From: Lamellibrachia satsuma
Taxonomy: Eukaryota; Annelida; Polychaeta; Sabellida; Siboglinidae
Reading direction: 5' to 3'
DNA: 64,000 nucleotides
Assembly (NCBI GenBank): GCA_033239005.1
Contig: BSQZ01000015.1
Coordinates: forward strand, 4,552,001 to 4,616,000
Part shown: piece by piece, positions 36,215-51,984 of the stretch
Layout of the letters: each line of letters starts with the position of its first letter
Position numbering within the stretch: position 1 is the stretch's first letter
The notes under the pieces: model-generated
The model's database searches: none
What the model was told of the DNA's origin: nothing
What the model saw: the letters and a program-made list of their open reading frames with translations, nothing else
Program-made: the position numbers and the translations under genes

Positions 36215-37173
36215 GTAACTGTCACATTTACTTTCGGCTTTCTCTAAAAGGGAAGGTACCGTTCCCGCACACACCCGGTAGTGCTCCGTGTTATAGTCGG
36301 CGGGTTATTTGCGCACAAACCTGCTAGTATAGTTTGTGTGTTTGGCCAGCCAGTATTTCCGCATAAGATCGTTAGTATACTCCATGCGTTAGCCCGCCAA
36401 TTTTCCATGTGTCCTGTTTGCCAATTTTTTTCAAAGCGTCCCGTTTCATTGGAGAAACCAAACTAAGCGACAGCAAATTAAATTAACCACGACGACGAGA
36501 AACACGATGAACCAAATAAATGAGCTTAATCAGATAAACGTCATTGTTGGGTAGAACACCAGGTTTATAAAGACACACTCTGCTATGTCTAAGACGGCCA
36601 TCCCTTTCACTGATAGTTCTGTAATAAGGCGCGAGTCAAGCGAAACGTTCTGGACTACGGGAAGTAGCGTGGTGCAGAGGGACGGACTCACGGTTAACAG
36701 GATCCGGCTAGGGGAATCAGGGCAGTTATATTTAGTAACATTTGCCATAGCTGGGGTTAGAATATCATAATATTAATATTACATTGACAATGAACGCCCG
36801 GCTCTGACATACGAACTGTTTCCCCGGATATTGTAAATACTTGTAGTAAGTATTTTACAGTCAATGGTATCAAGCGCCCTTGTTCGTAGACGGCTCATTT
36901 AAAACTAATTCTTCATTACATTTTATGTCAAAGCTTCTACCTGACATGCGGTATTACTCTGGCTTTGTCTAAACAAATTTTTCCAATCTTTCGCAGCTTC
37001 AGCCCCATTTTTACCTTTGACTCCCCCAGCGTTTGGCCAGGACTTGGAGAGATCCCCGCCTCAGTCTGTGGAGCCCTGTGTTAAACCTCGTGTCAGCCGA
37101 TGAATGCTACTGTGACTCTCGGCAAGGAATACATCTTGTACGGTGTGTAACATATGTTTTCACCCTGTTTCAG
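36215..37173 (+). other. Array, promoterless IL-17 upstream block and intron remnant
   Basis: Array 36255-36430; conserved block to about 36768 with the TATA/initiator/exon-1 region deleted; then the intron, ending in a CAG acceptor at 37173. Confidence 0.6.
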
Positions 37174-37975
37174 ACAACACACCTTGTAACGTGTTGATGT
37201 GTTTCACGTTGTCGCTGTCACTGCCCCTGTCCACCGTCCCCCGAACTGTGACGTCACTGTCGTCGACCACAGGCCTAGTGACAGGAAATGAGGTGAAGAC
37301 AGTGGACATCGCTGACCAATCTGTAGAAACCACCGACCAATAAGTGGAGACTATCGACCAATCTGTAGAGACCACCGACCAATCTGTGGAGAACACCGAC
37401 CAATATGTTAGGACCACCGACTAATCTCTAGGGACCACCGACCAATCAGTGGAGACAACCGACCAATCTAGATCTGTCGCAGCTACTGCACGGACAGGGA
37501 CATCATCTGTGCAAAGTGTTGATGTGGTAAAGACCACAGCGACGGAATTGAAAACATTGACTGCAAGTACTGTCACCTCGCTACACACACCGGCCAGTAC
37601 TGTCACTTCGCTGGAGACAAGTTCCCCCACAAGCACAAGGCGGCCAGAAACTTCCACCACGATGACCCCGAGACGAGGAACCAAGCTAGACCCAAGATGC
37701 AACCTCAGAGAACCCCACGTCTTCCGTACACACATCATCGAGCCATCATTGGACACTGTGCTGGAGGACAGGGCCGCTGCGAACCCGTCTACTACAACTT
37801 CAAAGTGCTCCGGCGTTGTGGTTGGGACAACGACAACAACTACCTGTACATGTATGACTACGAGAGACTGGCCGTGGCTTGTGTGTGCGCCACGCCGGCT
37901 CTCGAGGAGGGCAAGCCCGTCATGCCCGCCGGGTCGGTCAACGAACACGACGACCCAGCCCCCGTCTTGGACTAG
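37174..37975 (+). pseudogene. IL-17 pseudogene with mucin-like linker, copy 5 (unit 2 B position)
   Basis: Exon 2 of the copy-1 type. Lesions: a 1-bp loss in the signal-peptide region gives a stop eight codons in; TAA codons interrupt the heptad array at 37341-37343 and again near 37421; and a 130-bp deletion joined two TGGAC pentamers (about 37750-37754), removing the first cysteine strand of the IL-17 domain and shifting frame. The 3' half of the domain (HCAGGQGRCEP to VLD, stop at 37973-37975) is intact. No local exon 1 or TATA box. All these lesions are shared with copy 7, so they predate the unit 2/3 duplication. Confidence 0.88.
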
Positions 37976-38547
37976 CCGACACCACAACACACGGCCATCG
38001 TGTAGACCAAGTCTGCTATTTGCTAAATGAGTATTTATTATGACGACGAAGGTGTAACGGTAATAATGTGTGTGTATATTGAGAGGTAATGTATTGACCT
38101 AATGTGTAGAATTGACAGCGACGGCTCAACTCCCGTCTTATTCTAGTCGACATCATAGCGGTGCTGATGTATTCAGATATAACTTATTAACGTAATTTAT
38201 GAATTATACATGGTAAACATGGTAGCCAACTTTGTAGATGTAGATTCATGGCCGTTTACAGCCGGAGAAAATGTATGATTCTAGAAAACTGTTGTTCTTA
38301 TACAGGAACAGTTTAGATGTTTAGTTGCGGCTGACAGAGCTTTCGATGGAGCGTGCACGCCCAGGGGTCACACGTGCACGATTCGGTGAATGTCTGAATC
38401 TGTGAATGCAGTGATGTGTGAATGAGGTATAGAATGCGTCGACAGACATGTAAACACATCAGTGTGGTAATATACTCGAAACCATTAATGAAGAGCAGTA
38501 TGAGCTTTAATTAATTGATAAAAGTATGTCATATTGATATTTATAAT
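37976..38547 (+). other. IL-17 copy 5 3' flank
   Basis: Conserved 3' flank. No gene seen. Confidence 0.55.
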
Positions 38548-39045
38548 GTGCGCGCGCGCGTGCATGCGTGCGTGCGTGTGTGTGTGTGTGTGTGTATGTG
38601 TGTGCATGTGTGCGTGTGCGCGTGTGTGCGTGAGCGTGTGCGTGTTTGTGCGTGTGCGTGGGTGGGGGGCCAAGTTTAAGTGTACTTCCGCATACGTTTC
38701 CTAATGTCGTCATAATATATATTTGTGAATACTGTTGGCAATTTGGACATCATATTATCTAAATAGACTATTTAATATATCCCAGATATTACCTGTTGTA
38801 TAGGTTAGTTGACGTGATTTGTCTGCGATAAATGAATAAATATCTGTCGTCAACAGAAGTGAGAATTCCAGGACCACACATCGCTGCTTATTCTTCGTCT
38901 GCATTATCAATCTATCTAAATATACATATATACATGGACGCATGCATATGTACATACACGCACGCACGGACGAACGCACGCACAAACACCCCCTACCCAC
39001 CACCCACCTCCCACACACACGACCGCAAGCACGCACAAATAGGCA

Positions 39046-39129
<84 letters not shown>

Positions 39130-39292
39130 CCGACACACACACACAAACACACACGCACACACACGCACGCACGCACGCACGCAAGCATGGACGCACGCAC
39201 ACACACGCACATACACGCACACACAACAGACAGACGTAGACACACACGCAGGCACACGCACGCTCTCACGCACGCACGCATGCACGCAGTGG
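38548..39292 (+). mobile_element. Microsatellite-bounded element with GGCA tract
   Basis: GCGC/TG tract to about 38665, core of about 280 bp, (GGCA) about 20 units at 39049-39130, then CA/ACGC. Orthologous by position to 24016-24935 and 52555-53392. Confidence 0.6.
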
Positions 39293-40846
39293 ACTGTACG
39301 TCACAATTATGGCCATACGGTTATAAATACTATTTTTTCATGGCTCTTGAAGCAATCATACTTAAAGCAAGGAAAACATTGCACCCAGGAGAAGAGACGG
39401 CGTTTTAGAACAATCGAGTTTACTTTTCGGTTCATTAAAAGTACTGAAGTTATTTGCACGGATTTGCGCAATATATTTTAATAGTGGTGCAGTACTGCAT
39501 TTTCCTAAATGTATTTAAACAGTTTGAGAATAGTTTTCAGCCCTAACATATATTATATATTGCAGTATGTAACAATAATATAACAATGCTTTGTAAATGT
39601 TTTACTTACTACAAATAAACACGTTCCACCACGTAGACAAATAATACAATGTACGCCAATGACATCACACAGACCACGTTTTACACTAACTAATTTCCAT
39701 TAATAAATTTAATATTATATAAATTGTAATCATTTTACGTTATCTAAATTTGCAATACGATATTGCGATATTGTCAGATGCAAAACTTTCAAAGTATTGC
39801 AAATACAGCCCATCACAAACACACCCATTGAAGACGGCCACTGTTCCACGGTCTGTTTTTCCACACCTGTATATCTGACCAGCCTCTGTCATTCGGGCAC
39901 ACATTTAATCGGGCCACTCAGCCACATTGGGTGGCCGCTTTAGAGGAGTTCTACTGTAGTACTAGTAAAACTATACAAGTAAAACTATACAATACATTTC
40001 AAATAAGGTATTGTATGTATGTTGTAATACTACAATGCGAAGTATTACGCCCATCCGTGGTTTTGATGTTCGGATTCAGATTTTTTTCTTACACGCCTAT
40101 ATTTAGATACGTAGGCACCCACGCACCATGGTCGGGATGTGGGGCAGGTGACATATGACGAAATTCCCCTCGGAAATTGTAGTATATCTAGCAGTCATAA
40201 ACAAGTGATTTGGTGGTGCATTACATATTGTTGAAACGGGATTAACTTTAAAACCCAAATGGCTCCTGTTGCGCGCAAGGGTCACAGAGGGGTCAGGGAC
40301 GTCCGGCCCTGCGTCACTGCGCCTCGATGACGCGCGAGGGTTCAGCCTACTTTTACGTTTCCCATTGGTGACCATGTTAACGTTTTGCACGATTATAAGA
40401 AAACAGGATCATAAAAAGTTCTGAAACTTCTTTCCTGCCTTTGTCATTATTTCATTGACATGCTGGTCGAGTTTTGTCAAAATCACATATTTCTAACGCT
40501 TTTAAAATGGATGAACGTGCCATACCCGTCAATGTTTACCAATTTCTGCATAAATTACTCCGCACACGTGCCTTGTGGCGAAAACATTGCCAAATATCCT
40601 TCCGCCTATTCAAATGATCTAATCCACGGTTACACTGCTAACATGTTCTACCAGCAAACTTGCCAATGTGTCTGTTGAAATTCAGTTATGTCAGATGATA
40701 TGATTTTTTTTAATTACGCATATCTAAAATTACTGTGCCCTACATTCCTGTGACACACCAGGAAGTTTAACTGAGGCTTGGTCCCGGGACTGCGTATCAG
40801 CGGCGGCATTTCCCGGGGCGCAGTGACGCAGGGGCGGATGTCACAC
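39293..40846. other. Unit spacer; empty site for the unit 1 LINE
   Basis: Around 39350 the sequence reads CATGGCTCTTGAAGCAATC without the CR1 insertion. The 95-codon minus-strand frame is at 40103-40390. No gene called. Confidence 0.55.
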
Positions 40847-41089
40847 ACATATACACACACACACGCACGCACACACGCACACGCTCACGCTCACGCACAC
40901 GCTCACGCACACGCATACGCACACGCACACGAACACGAACACGCACACGCACACGCACACGCACACGCTCACGCACACGCACACGCACACGCACACGCAA
41001 ACGCACACGCTCACGCACACGCTCACGCACACGCACACACTCACGCGCACGCACACGCTCACGCGCACGCACACGCACAAACACACATA

Positions 41090-41133
<44 letters not shown>

Positions 41134-41143
41134 CACACACACA
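40847..41143. repeat. Compound CACGCA/CTCACG/ACGC microsatellite
   Basis: Shorter version of 28277-28724, ending in ACGC and a few CA units before the inverted flank. Confidence 0.95.
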
Positions 41144-41432
41144 TTAATAATGTCAATATGACATACTTTATCAATTAATTAAAGCTCATACAGCTCCTCA
41201 TTAATGGTTTCGAGTGTATTTCTACACTGATGTGTTTACATGTCTGTCGACGTTTTCGTGTTCACGGCAGACATCGCATTCTAAATGTCATTCACACATC
41301 GCTGCATTCACAGATTTGGACATTCGAAAGCTGCGTCAGCCGCATCTGACTATTTGAACCGTTCCTGTATAAGAACAACACTTTTCTTGACTAGAATCAT
41401 ACATTTTACCAGGTTGTAAACGGCCATGAAAA
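41144..41432 (-). repeat. Inverted copy of IL-17 3' flank, left arm of copy 6 cassette
   Basis: Reverse complement of about 43.80-44.13 kb. Brackets copy 6 as 28725-29012 brackets copy 4. Confidence 0.85.
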
Positions 41433-41461
41433 AATACGACTAACTGGAAAATCAATTATGA

Positions 41462-42247
41462 TTAAAGGACATCGTCTATAGGATATATTTCCCATATCAT
41501 TGGTAGCGCTAGTATTCCCTGCAGAAACCCGGTAGTACTCTGTAAGCCCAGTAGTAGGTCGTACGCCATGTATAACGAGCTAGTATTCCCTGTGCAAACT
41601 CCCTAATTCGTTAGCCAGTGAGTATTCCCTGTACGAAACCGGTAGTACGACCTGTTCCCAACATTACTGAGCCAACAATTCCTGGATGAAACCTTTAGTA
41701 ATATTTTGTAATTATTATGTACTGCCTGTGTCAGATCATCAACAGTTCCCGCACAAACCCGGTAGTACTCCAAGTTATGGTCGGCGGGTTATCTCAGCAC
41801 AAGCCTGCTAGTATTCTGTGTGTTTGGCCAGCCAGCATAAGCCCGTTAGTATATTCCATGCGTTAGCCCGCCAATTTTCCATGCGTCCTCCTTCCAATGT
41901 TTTAAAGTGTCCCGCTTCATTAGAGAAATCAAACAAAGTGACTGCAAATTGAATAACAATGACGTCAGCGAGAAACGTGATGAACTAAGTAAAGGTGCTT
42001 AACCGGATAGACGTCATTGTTGGGTAGAACACGAGGTTTGTAAAGAGTAAAGAGTTCCGAGGAACTTCTTTGTTTAAGACTGCCATCCCATTCACTGATA
42101 GTTCCGTAATAAGGCGCGCGTCAGGCGAACCGTTCTGGACTACGGGAAGTAGCGTGGCGCCGGGGGATGGATTCACGGTTAACAGGTTCCTGCTAGGGGA
42201 AACACGGCAGTTATATTTAGTAATATTTACCATAGCTCGGGTTAGAA
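41462..42247 (+). promoter_or_regulatory. Upstream region of IL-17 copy 6
   Basis: One 38-bp unit (41462-41499), full-length CCGGTAGTA array to about 41890, and the conserved upstream block. A perfect palindromic CRE (TGACGTCA, 41960-41967) lies about 320 bp before +1; the paralogues examined have TGACGCCA or a different sequence at that position. Confidence 0.6.
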
Positions 42248-42284
42248 TATAAAGCGTTCAGCCACTCATGCTAACCATTCAGTC
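42248..42284 (+). promoter_or_regulatory. Core promoter of IL-17 copy 6
   Basis: TATAAA 42248-42253; TCAGTC 42279-42284 with +1 A at 42281; spacing 33 nt. 5'UTR 116 nt. Confidence 0.8.
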
Positions 42285-42396
42285 GAACCAGAAGCGAAAG
42301 AAACACTTCGCTCACGAGAAACTCTCAGGATTAGCGCAGACGACCATAGTGAAATCATTACGTAGTTGTGACCGGTAGAATATTACGAACAGCAAC

Positions 42397-43430
42397 ATGA
42401 AGGTAATTACCAAGTTTATCTTGATGGCTTTCTTTCGGAGATTTGGGTTATGTGGTTGAGTCATACAGTTCTGTAAATCCTGCTTACATTGACAATGAAC
42501 GCGGGGATCTGACATAGGAACTCTTTCCCCCGGATATCGTAAATACGTGGAGTAAGTATTTTACAGTCAACTATATCACCGGTACTTGTTCACAGACGGC
42601 TGATTTAAAACTAATTCTTCATTACATTATATTTCACTGATTCTACCTGACACGCGGTATTACTCTGGCTTTGTCTAAAAAGAGTTTCCCAATCTTTCGC
42701 AGCTTCAGCCCCCCATTTAACCTTACGACTGACTCCCCTAGAATTACTGATCCCTGCTCTCAGTCTGTGGACCCATGCGATAAACCACGTGTCAGACGTC
42801 GAATGCTGCTGTGACTCTCTGCAACGAATACATCTTGTACGGTGTGTAACGTATGTTTTCACTCTGTTTCAGACAACACACCTTGTAATGCTATTGATGT
42901 GTTTCACGATGTCCCTGACACTGCCCCTGTCCACCGTCCCCCGAACTGTGACGTCACTGTCGTCGAACACAGCAACGTCTAACAGGGTGACCCCGAGACA
43001 AGGAATCACGCGAGACCCACGATGCAACCTCAGAGAACCCGACGTCTTCCGTACACACATCAACGATCCATCCTCGGACCCGGCCACGAACCCAGAACAT
43101 CCAGTCGAGGAACGAGCCTTGTGCAACTTTAAGTACACCGCCGACATAGACAGACACCGCCACCCGGAGATCATGGTCGTGGCTGTGTGTCCGACGAAGA
43201 ACTGTGGACACTGTGCCGGCGGACAGGGCCGCTGCGAACCCGTTTACCACAACTTCAAAGTGCTCCGGCGTTGTGGTTGGGACAACGACAACAACTACCT
43301 GTACAGGTATGACTACGAGAGCCTGGCCGTGGCTTGTGTGTGCGCCACGCCGGCTCTCGAGGAGGGTAAGCCCGTCATGTCCGCCGGGTCGGCCAACGAA
43401 CACGACGACCCAGCCCCCGTCTTGGACTAG
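42397..43430 (+). CDS. IL-17 family cytokine, short form, copy 6
   Basis: Exon 1 is 42397-42402 (ATG AAG), with the donor at 42403. Exon 2 is 42873-43430; the intron of 470 bp is the longest of the set. The product is 187 aa with a signal peptide about 1-22, a short Thr/Ser/Asn linker, Cys53 and an IL-17 domain with the same eight cysteines as copy 4. Differences from copy 4 include NFKYTAD for NFEYTAD, YESLAV for YERLAV and FTMSLTL in the signal core. No lesion is seen and all splice signals are intact; probably functional. Differences between copies 4 and 6 fall in the linker, the signal peptide and a few domain surface positions, as expected for recent duplicates. Confidence 0.9.
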
Positions 43431-44128
43431 CCGACACCACAGCACACGGACATCGTGCAGACCAAGTCTGCTATATTCTCAAGGAGTATCTATTTTGATG
43501 ATGCAGGTGTAAAAATATAAAAATGTGTCTGTATATTCAGAGGTAATTTATTAACCTAATTTGCGGGATCGACAGCGACGGCTCAACTCCCGTCTTATTC
43601 TAGCCGACGCCTTAGCACACTGACGTCGCATAGACAAAGTCTACTATATATTAAATGAGTATTTATTTTTAGATATTTTATAACGATGCTTGTGTCAAAA
43701 TAATAATGTGCTGATGTATTCAGACATAATTTATTAACGTAATTTATCAAATTTACAACAATACACAGGGTAGCCAACTTTGATTCGTGTGTAGGTTCAT
43801 GGCCGTTTACAGCCTGGAGAAAATGTGTGATTCTAGTCAAGAAAAGTGTTATGTTCTTATACAGGAATGGTTCAAATAGTCAGCTGCGGCTGACACAACT
43901 TTCGATGGAGCGTGCACACTCAGGGGTCACACGTGCACGACTCGGTGAATGTCCGAATCTGTGAATGCAGCGATGTGTGAATGAGGTTTAGAATGAGATG
44001 TCTGCTGTGAACACGAAGACATCGGCAGACATGTAAACACATCAGTGTGGTAATACACTCGAAACCATTAATGAAGAGCAGTATGAGCTTTAATTAATTG
44101 ATAAAAGTATGTCATATTGACATTTATA

Positions 44129-44130
<2 letters not shown>
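43431..44130 (+). other. IL-17 copy 6 3' flank, right inverted arm
   Basis: Near-identical to 30486-31185. Its distal part is the inverted partner of 41144-41432. Confidence 0.6.
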
Positions 44131-44178
<48 letters not shown>

Positions 44179-44430
44179 GCGTGTGCGTGTGCGTGTGCGT
44201 GTGCGTGTGCGTGTGCGTGTGCGTGTGCGTGTGCGTGTGCGTGTGCGTGTGCGTGTGCGTGTGCGTGTGCGTGTGCGTGTGCGTGTGCGTGTGCGTGTGC
44301 GTGTGCGTGTGCGTGTGCGTGTGCGTGTGCGTGTGCGTGTGCGTGTGCGTGTGCGTGTGCGTGAGTGTGTGTGTTTATGTGTGCGGGTGAGTATATGAAG
44401 GATGAGTGTGTGTGTGTGCGCGCGCGCCCG
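44131..44430. repeat. TG then (TGTGCG)n microsatellite
   Basis: A TG run of about 40 bp followed by about 32 nearly perfect TGTGCG hexamers. At the same place unit 1 has two TG/GCGT tracts, so the tract has been rebuilt between units. Confidence 0.95.
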
Positions 44431-45335
44431 AGTTTTAGGATTTTTCTGTATACATTTTCCAATTTTATCATAATATATATTTGTGAATGTTGTTAGTAGT
44501 TTAGACCTCATATTATCCTAATTGACTAATACAAATATTCCAGATATTACCTGTTGTATAGGTTTGTTAATGTGAAATGGATGAATAAACAATTTCATGT
44601 AATCCGGATTGTTGTTGAGTATATATCACGGTGGACGGTGGACAGTGTCCTGTCGTCAATAGAAACTTCCAGCATCACATATCGGTGCTTCTTCACCGCC
44701 ATTACGATTAAGAACTATTCTGGAATGTTATCAACTACACGAAATCAAGCATCATATACTGGTTCTGGGCGCCATCAACTACTGGTGTCCGGGCGTCACA
44801 TTGGGTGCTGAGGAGCAATCTTGGGTTCCATTTGCCAATATGGTGTCGTGTTCAGTTTCGTTGGGTCATTGTGTAGTGTGGGCATAACCCTCGGGTCCCG
44901 AAGGCCATTGTGCGGTTCCGTGGGTCTGTCTGGGGTCTGGGCATCATGCCAAAGTGTATATGACCAATATGGGGTACCAGGGGTAATTCTGCGGTTCATC
45001 GGACCTTTCCGTATTGTTTAATAATACACGAAAGGCATGCTACGCGCAAACATATACTGATTAGGCCCCTAGATAACGCTTATCATGAGAAGTGAACATT
45101 ATGTTACGAAACAATAACTTATCTGCCTGAGCGATCTAGCCTCGACTCCCATTTTCGTGTACGCAATAAACCATACATCACAGTAATGAGTGTTTCGGAT
45201 CATCTGATAAGCGAATGTGTTGATTAATAACTGCTGGTCACATTAGCACCATTTGGAGAGCGACGATTATTGGTCAATACCCGGAAGTTATCGATTTAAT
45301 TTCCTCGGGTGACACTGCCGACGGTAGACTGTGTA
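44431..45335. other. Element core, gamma array and spacer
   Basis: Core to about 44690, joined into the gamma array further downstream than in unit 1 (a deletion of about 90 bp). No gene seen. Confidence 0.5.
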
Positions 45336-45563
45336 TAAACCCCGCCATGCACATGCCGGTTCTTTAGTTGCCAACATGTTGGCGACTAATTTTTCAGTGG
45401 GCAAATCAAATGTAGTCGTTATGTGTATGTTCTCCACCGACAGTTGACAACACTTTTTTTGGACATCTGGCATTTGGTGACCTTCGGCCGATGGGTAGTT
45501 GCAACTATTCGTCGGCAGACAAACTGTTGGCGACTAAAGGACGGTATGCGTATGGCGGGCTTA
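45336..45563. mobile_element. MITE-like inverted-repeat element
   Basis: Fourth copy of the 227-bp element. Confidence 0.55.
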
Positions 45564-46233
45564 CGTGTGTCAACACTACTCTTTGATAGACAATGATTAA
45601 GTCTTGTAATCAACCGTGTATTATCCCACTTCGCTGTATATACATAACTTACCCAGGTAGGAAATAGATAAAGTGGACGCATTGTAGGCTGAAGGCGTCT
45701 TTGCAAGACTTCACTGGTCAAACGGTGGCAAATGATGGTTACTCTATATCCATATACTCATACGTTTCCATTGTTACTAGTTAACACTTTCTAGGCATAT
45801 TAATATTATGTGGATCTTAAAATGTCCAATGAAAACACTAATGTTATGTAATCATGTTTTGGCAATATAAAATCGATATAATAATCTTCATGATTTATTG
45901 TTCAATGATTGACGTCGGGTGGGATTTGTTTCTATAAACTCGAGTGGGTGTAATATAACCACATTACGGAGATAACCATTCCACGTAATGTAGTTGGTTT
46001 GCATAACCATAACATAACCTTCATATCCCTTTCCATATAGCGATATCATCCAATTTTTCGTGGCCGTTACATATTGCCATCATTTTATATTTTAACCATG
46101 TTTTACAACCATATAACTGCCATTGTCTGCACAAAGACGCACACCCCTGCTCATACATCCACCCAATACACACTAACAATATATAACCACGTGGGTTATA
46201 CCGATGTGCCATACGGTTATAGGGGTCTAATGC
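45564..46233 (+). other. Unit spacer and beta-upstream block
   Basis: Equivalent to 32804-33473. No gene seen. Confidence 0.5.
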
Positions 46234-46356
46234 TATAAAATATCTGCTGGTAATCACGTAGTCTTGAAGCACCCAGAGATTTAACGGTAGGATTATCGCA
46301 GTCAAGAATCCTCAAGAGTTGTAATCTGGTCTGGTCTTGTGAACGCCAACATGAAG
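46234..46356 (+). promoter_or_regulatory. Beta module with ATGAAG
   Basis: TATAAA 46234-46239; the initiator is altered to GTAGTC; ATG AAG 46351-46356 before a GTAACT donor. No exon 2 recognised downstream. Confidence 0.45.
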
Positions 46357-46489
46357 GTAACTGTTACGTTTACTGTCCGTTTTCTCTAAAGGGAAGGTAC
46401 AACGATTTTCATTGGTTAACTGATATGTAATTAGTTGGGGATTTCGATTAATTAAAATGCCCCAATTCTCTTAATTTATTGGTCTTAAA

Positions 46490-47642
<1,153 letters not shown>

Positions 47643-48066
47643 TTAAAGGACATCGTCTGTGGGATATATTTCCTATATCGTTAAAGGACATCGTCTATGG
47701 GATATATTTCCTATATCGTTAAAGGACATCGTCTATAAGATATATTTCCTATATCGTTAAAGGACATCGTCTATGGGATATATTTCCTATATCGTTAAAG
47801 GACATCGTCTAGAGGATATATTTCCTATATCATTAAAGGACATCGTCTATGGGATATATTTCCTATATCGTTAAAGGACATCGTCTATAGGATATATTTC
47901 CTATATCGTTAAAGGACATCGTCAACAGGATAAATTTCCTATATCGTTAAAGGACATCGTCTATAGGATATATTTCCCATATCGTTGGTAGCGCTGGTAT
48001 TCCCTGCGGCAACCCGGATGTACTATGTAAGCCCAGTAGTAGGTCGTACGCCCTGTACAACGAGCT
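47643..48066 (+). repeat. 38-bp minisatellite, nine units, and short array
   Basis: Exactly nine units (47643-47984) with a partial unit before them; one unit has TCAACAGGATAAAT changes. Then 80 bp of array. Confidence 0.9.
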
Positions 48067-48067
48067 T

Positions 48068-48157
48068 TACTAACCCGAAACGAGAGAAACACTGTTCTCA
48101 CGAGAAGCTCCCAGGATTAACACAGGCGAACAGAGTAAAATCATTACGTAGTCGTGA
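48068..48157 (+). pseudogene. IL-17 5'UTR remnant (unit 3)
   Basis: Same displaced 5' end as 20649 and 34768, but cut at TCGTGAC before the ATG. The deletion also removed the left part of the adjoining hAT relic. Confidence 0.65.
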
Positions 48158-48562
48158 CAAATGCCCTGAGTCATCCGACAGTTGACGCTCCACCTGGCCG
48201 AACATGGGCGCGCGCCGCTTATTCCTGGCGAAGAACTCGTCCTCGCTGGCGGGCGAGGAGCTGTCAGATTGGTTGTCCATATCAGGCAGCCTCTGCTGCG
48301 CGGTCAATTTTCAATTAGCGAATCAGAAGACAGATTACTGATTTACGCGCAGAGATTTCCGCGCGTAGTGTGCATGCCGTTTCTGTCTGCAGCGGAATAA
48401 TCATGCATCGGAAAAAATCAAACACCAGGTGTCGGTACTGCGTTACATTTACAAAAGTAACATGTAATTCTATTTCGTTACAAGTACAAGTAGATCCATA
48501 AAAATCTACTTCGTTACAAGTAGTAAGTAAAAAAACTACTGAAGTAAAGTAACGAATTAGAT
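48158..48562 (-). mobile_element. hAT transposon relic (unit 3)
   Basis: Right two thirds of the relic seen in units 1 and 2. The SDSSSPASEDEFFARNKRR stretch is still readable on the minus strand. Confidence 0.65.
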
Positions 48563-50373
<1,811 letters not shown>

Positions 50374-51984
50374 ACAACACACCTTGTAACGTGTTGATGT
50401 GTTTCACGTTGTCGCTGTCACTGCCCCTGTCCACCGTCCCCCGAACTGTGACGTCACTGTCGTCGACCACAGGCCTAGTGACAGGAAATGAGGTGAAGAC
50501 AGTGGACATCGCTGACCAATCTGTAGAAACCACCGACCAATAAGTGGAGACTATCGACCAATCTGTAGAGACCACCGACCAATCTGTGGAGAACACCGAC
50601 CAATATGTTAGGACCACCGACTAATCTCTAGGGACCACCGACCAATCAGTGGAGACAACCGACCAATCTAGATCTGTCGCAGCTACTGCACGGACAGGAA
50701 CATCATCTGTTCAAAGTGTTGATGTGGTAAAGACCACAGCGACGGAATTGAAAACATTGACTGCAAGTACTGTCACCTCGCTACAGACATCGGCCAGTAC
50801 TGTCACCTCGCTACAGACACCGGCCAGTACTGTCACCTCGCTACAGACACCGGCCAGTACTGTCACCTCGCTACACACACCGGCCAGTACTGTCACCTCG
50901 CTACAGACATCGGCCAGTACTGTCACCTCGCTACACACACCGGCCAGTACTGTCACCTCGCTACAGACATCGGCCAGTACTGTCACCTCGCTACACACAC
51001 CGGCCAGTACTGTCACCTCGCTACACACACCGGCCAGTACTGTCACCTCGCTACAGACATCGGCCAGTACTGTCACCTCGCTACACACACCGGCCAGTAC
51101 TGTCACCTCGCTACACACACCGGCCAGTACTGTCACCTCGCTACAGACATCGGCCAGTACTGTCACTTCGCTACAGACATCGGCCAGTACTGTCACCTCG
51201 CTACAGACATCGGCCTGTACTGTCACCTCGCTACAGACATCGGTCAGTACTGTCACCTCGCTACACACACCGGCCAGTACTGTCACCTCGCTACACACAC
51301 CGGCCAGCACTGTCACTTCGCTACAGACATCGGCCAGTACTGTCACTTCGCTACACACATCGGTCAGTACTGTCACCTCGCTACACACACCGGCCAGTAC
51401 TGTCACCTCGCTACACACACCGGCCAGTACTGTCACCTCGCTACACACACCGGCCAGTACTGTCACCTCGCTACACACACCGGCCAGTACTGTCACCTCG
51501 CTACACACACCGGCCAGTACTGTCACCTCGCTACACACACCGGCCAGTACTGTCACCTCGCTACACACACCGGCCAGTACTGTCACCTCGCTACAGACAT
51601 CGGGCAGTACTGTCACTTCGCTGTAGACAAGTTCCCCACAAGCACAAGGCGGACAGAAACTTCCACCACGATGACCCCGAGACGAGGAACCAAGCGAGAC
51701 CCACGATGCAACCTCAGAGAACCCGACGTCTTCCGTACACACATCATCGAGCCATCATTGGACACTGTGCTGGAGGACAGGGCCGCTGCGAACCCGTCTA
51801 CTACAACTTCAAAGTGCTCCGGCGTTGTGGTTGGGACAACGACAACAACTACCTGTACATGTCTGACTACGAGAGACTGGCCGTGGCTTGTGTGTGCGCC
51901 ACGCCGGCTCTCGAGGAGGGCAAGCCCGTCATGCCCGCCGGGTCGGTCAACGAACACGACGACCCAGCCCCCATCTTGGACTAG
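50374..51984 (+). pseudogene. IL-17 pseudogene with expanded Ser/Thr minisatellite, copy 7 (unit 3 B position)
   Basis: Same type and same lesions as copy 5: the 1-bp signal-peptide frameshift, the heptad-array stops (50541-50543 and near 50621) and the 130-bp TGGAC-to-TGGAC deletion near 51759. In addition the 30-bp repeat encoding STVTSLHTPA/STVTSLQTSA has grown from two units to 29 while staying in frame. It ends in an extra TAG (51624-51626) and a 1-bp loss in the CCCCC run that follows. The 3' half of the IL-17 domain stays readable to the stop at 51982-51984. No TATA box or exon 1. Not expected to make a cytokine. Confidence 0.88.
50766..51631 (+). repeat. 30-bp coding minisatellite, 28 full units plus partial
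   Basis: AGTACTGTCACCTCGCTACA starts each 30-bp unit. Two main variants end in GACATCGGCC (QTSA) or CACACCGGCC (HTPA). The 3' end has a run of seven or more HTPA units. Copies 1 and 5 have two units. Every unit is 30 bp, with no indels. Confidence 0.95.
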
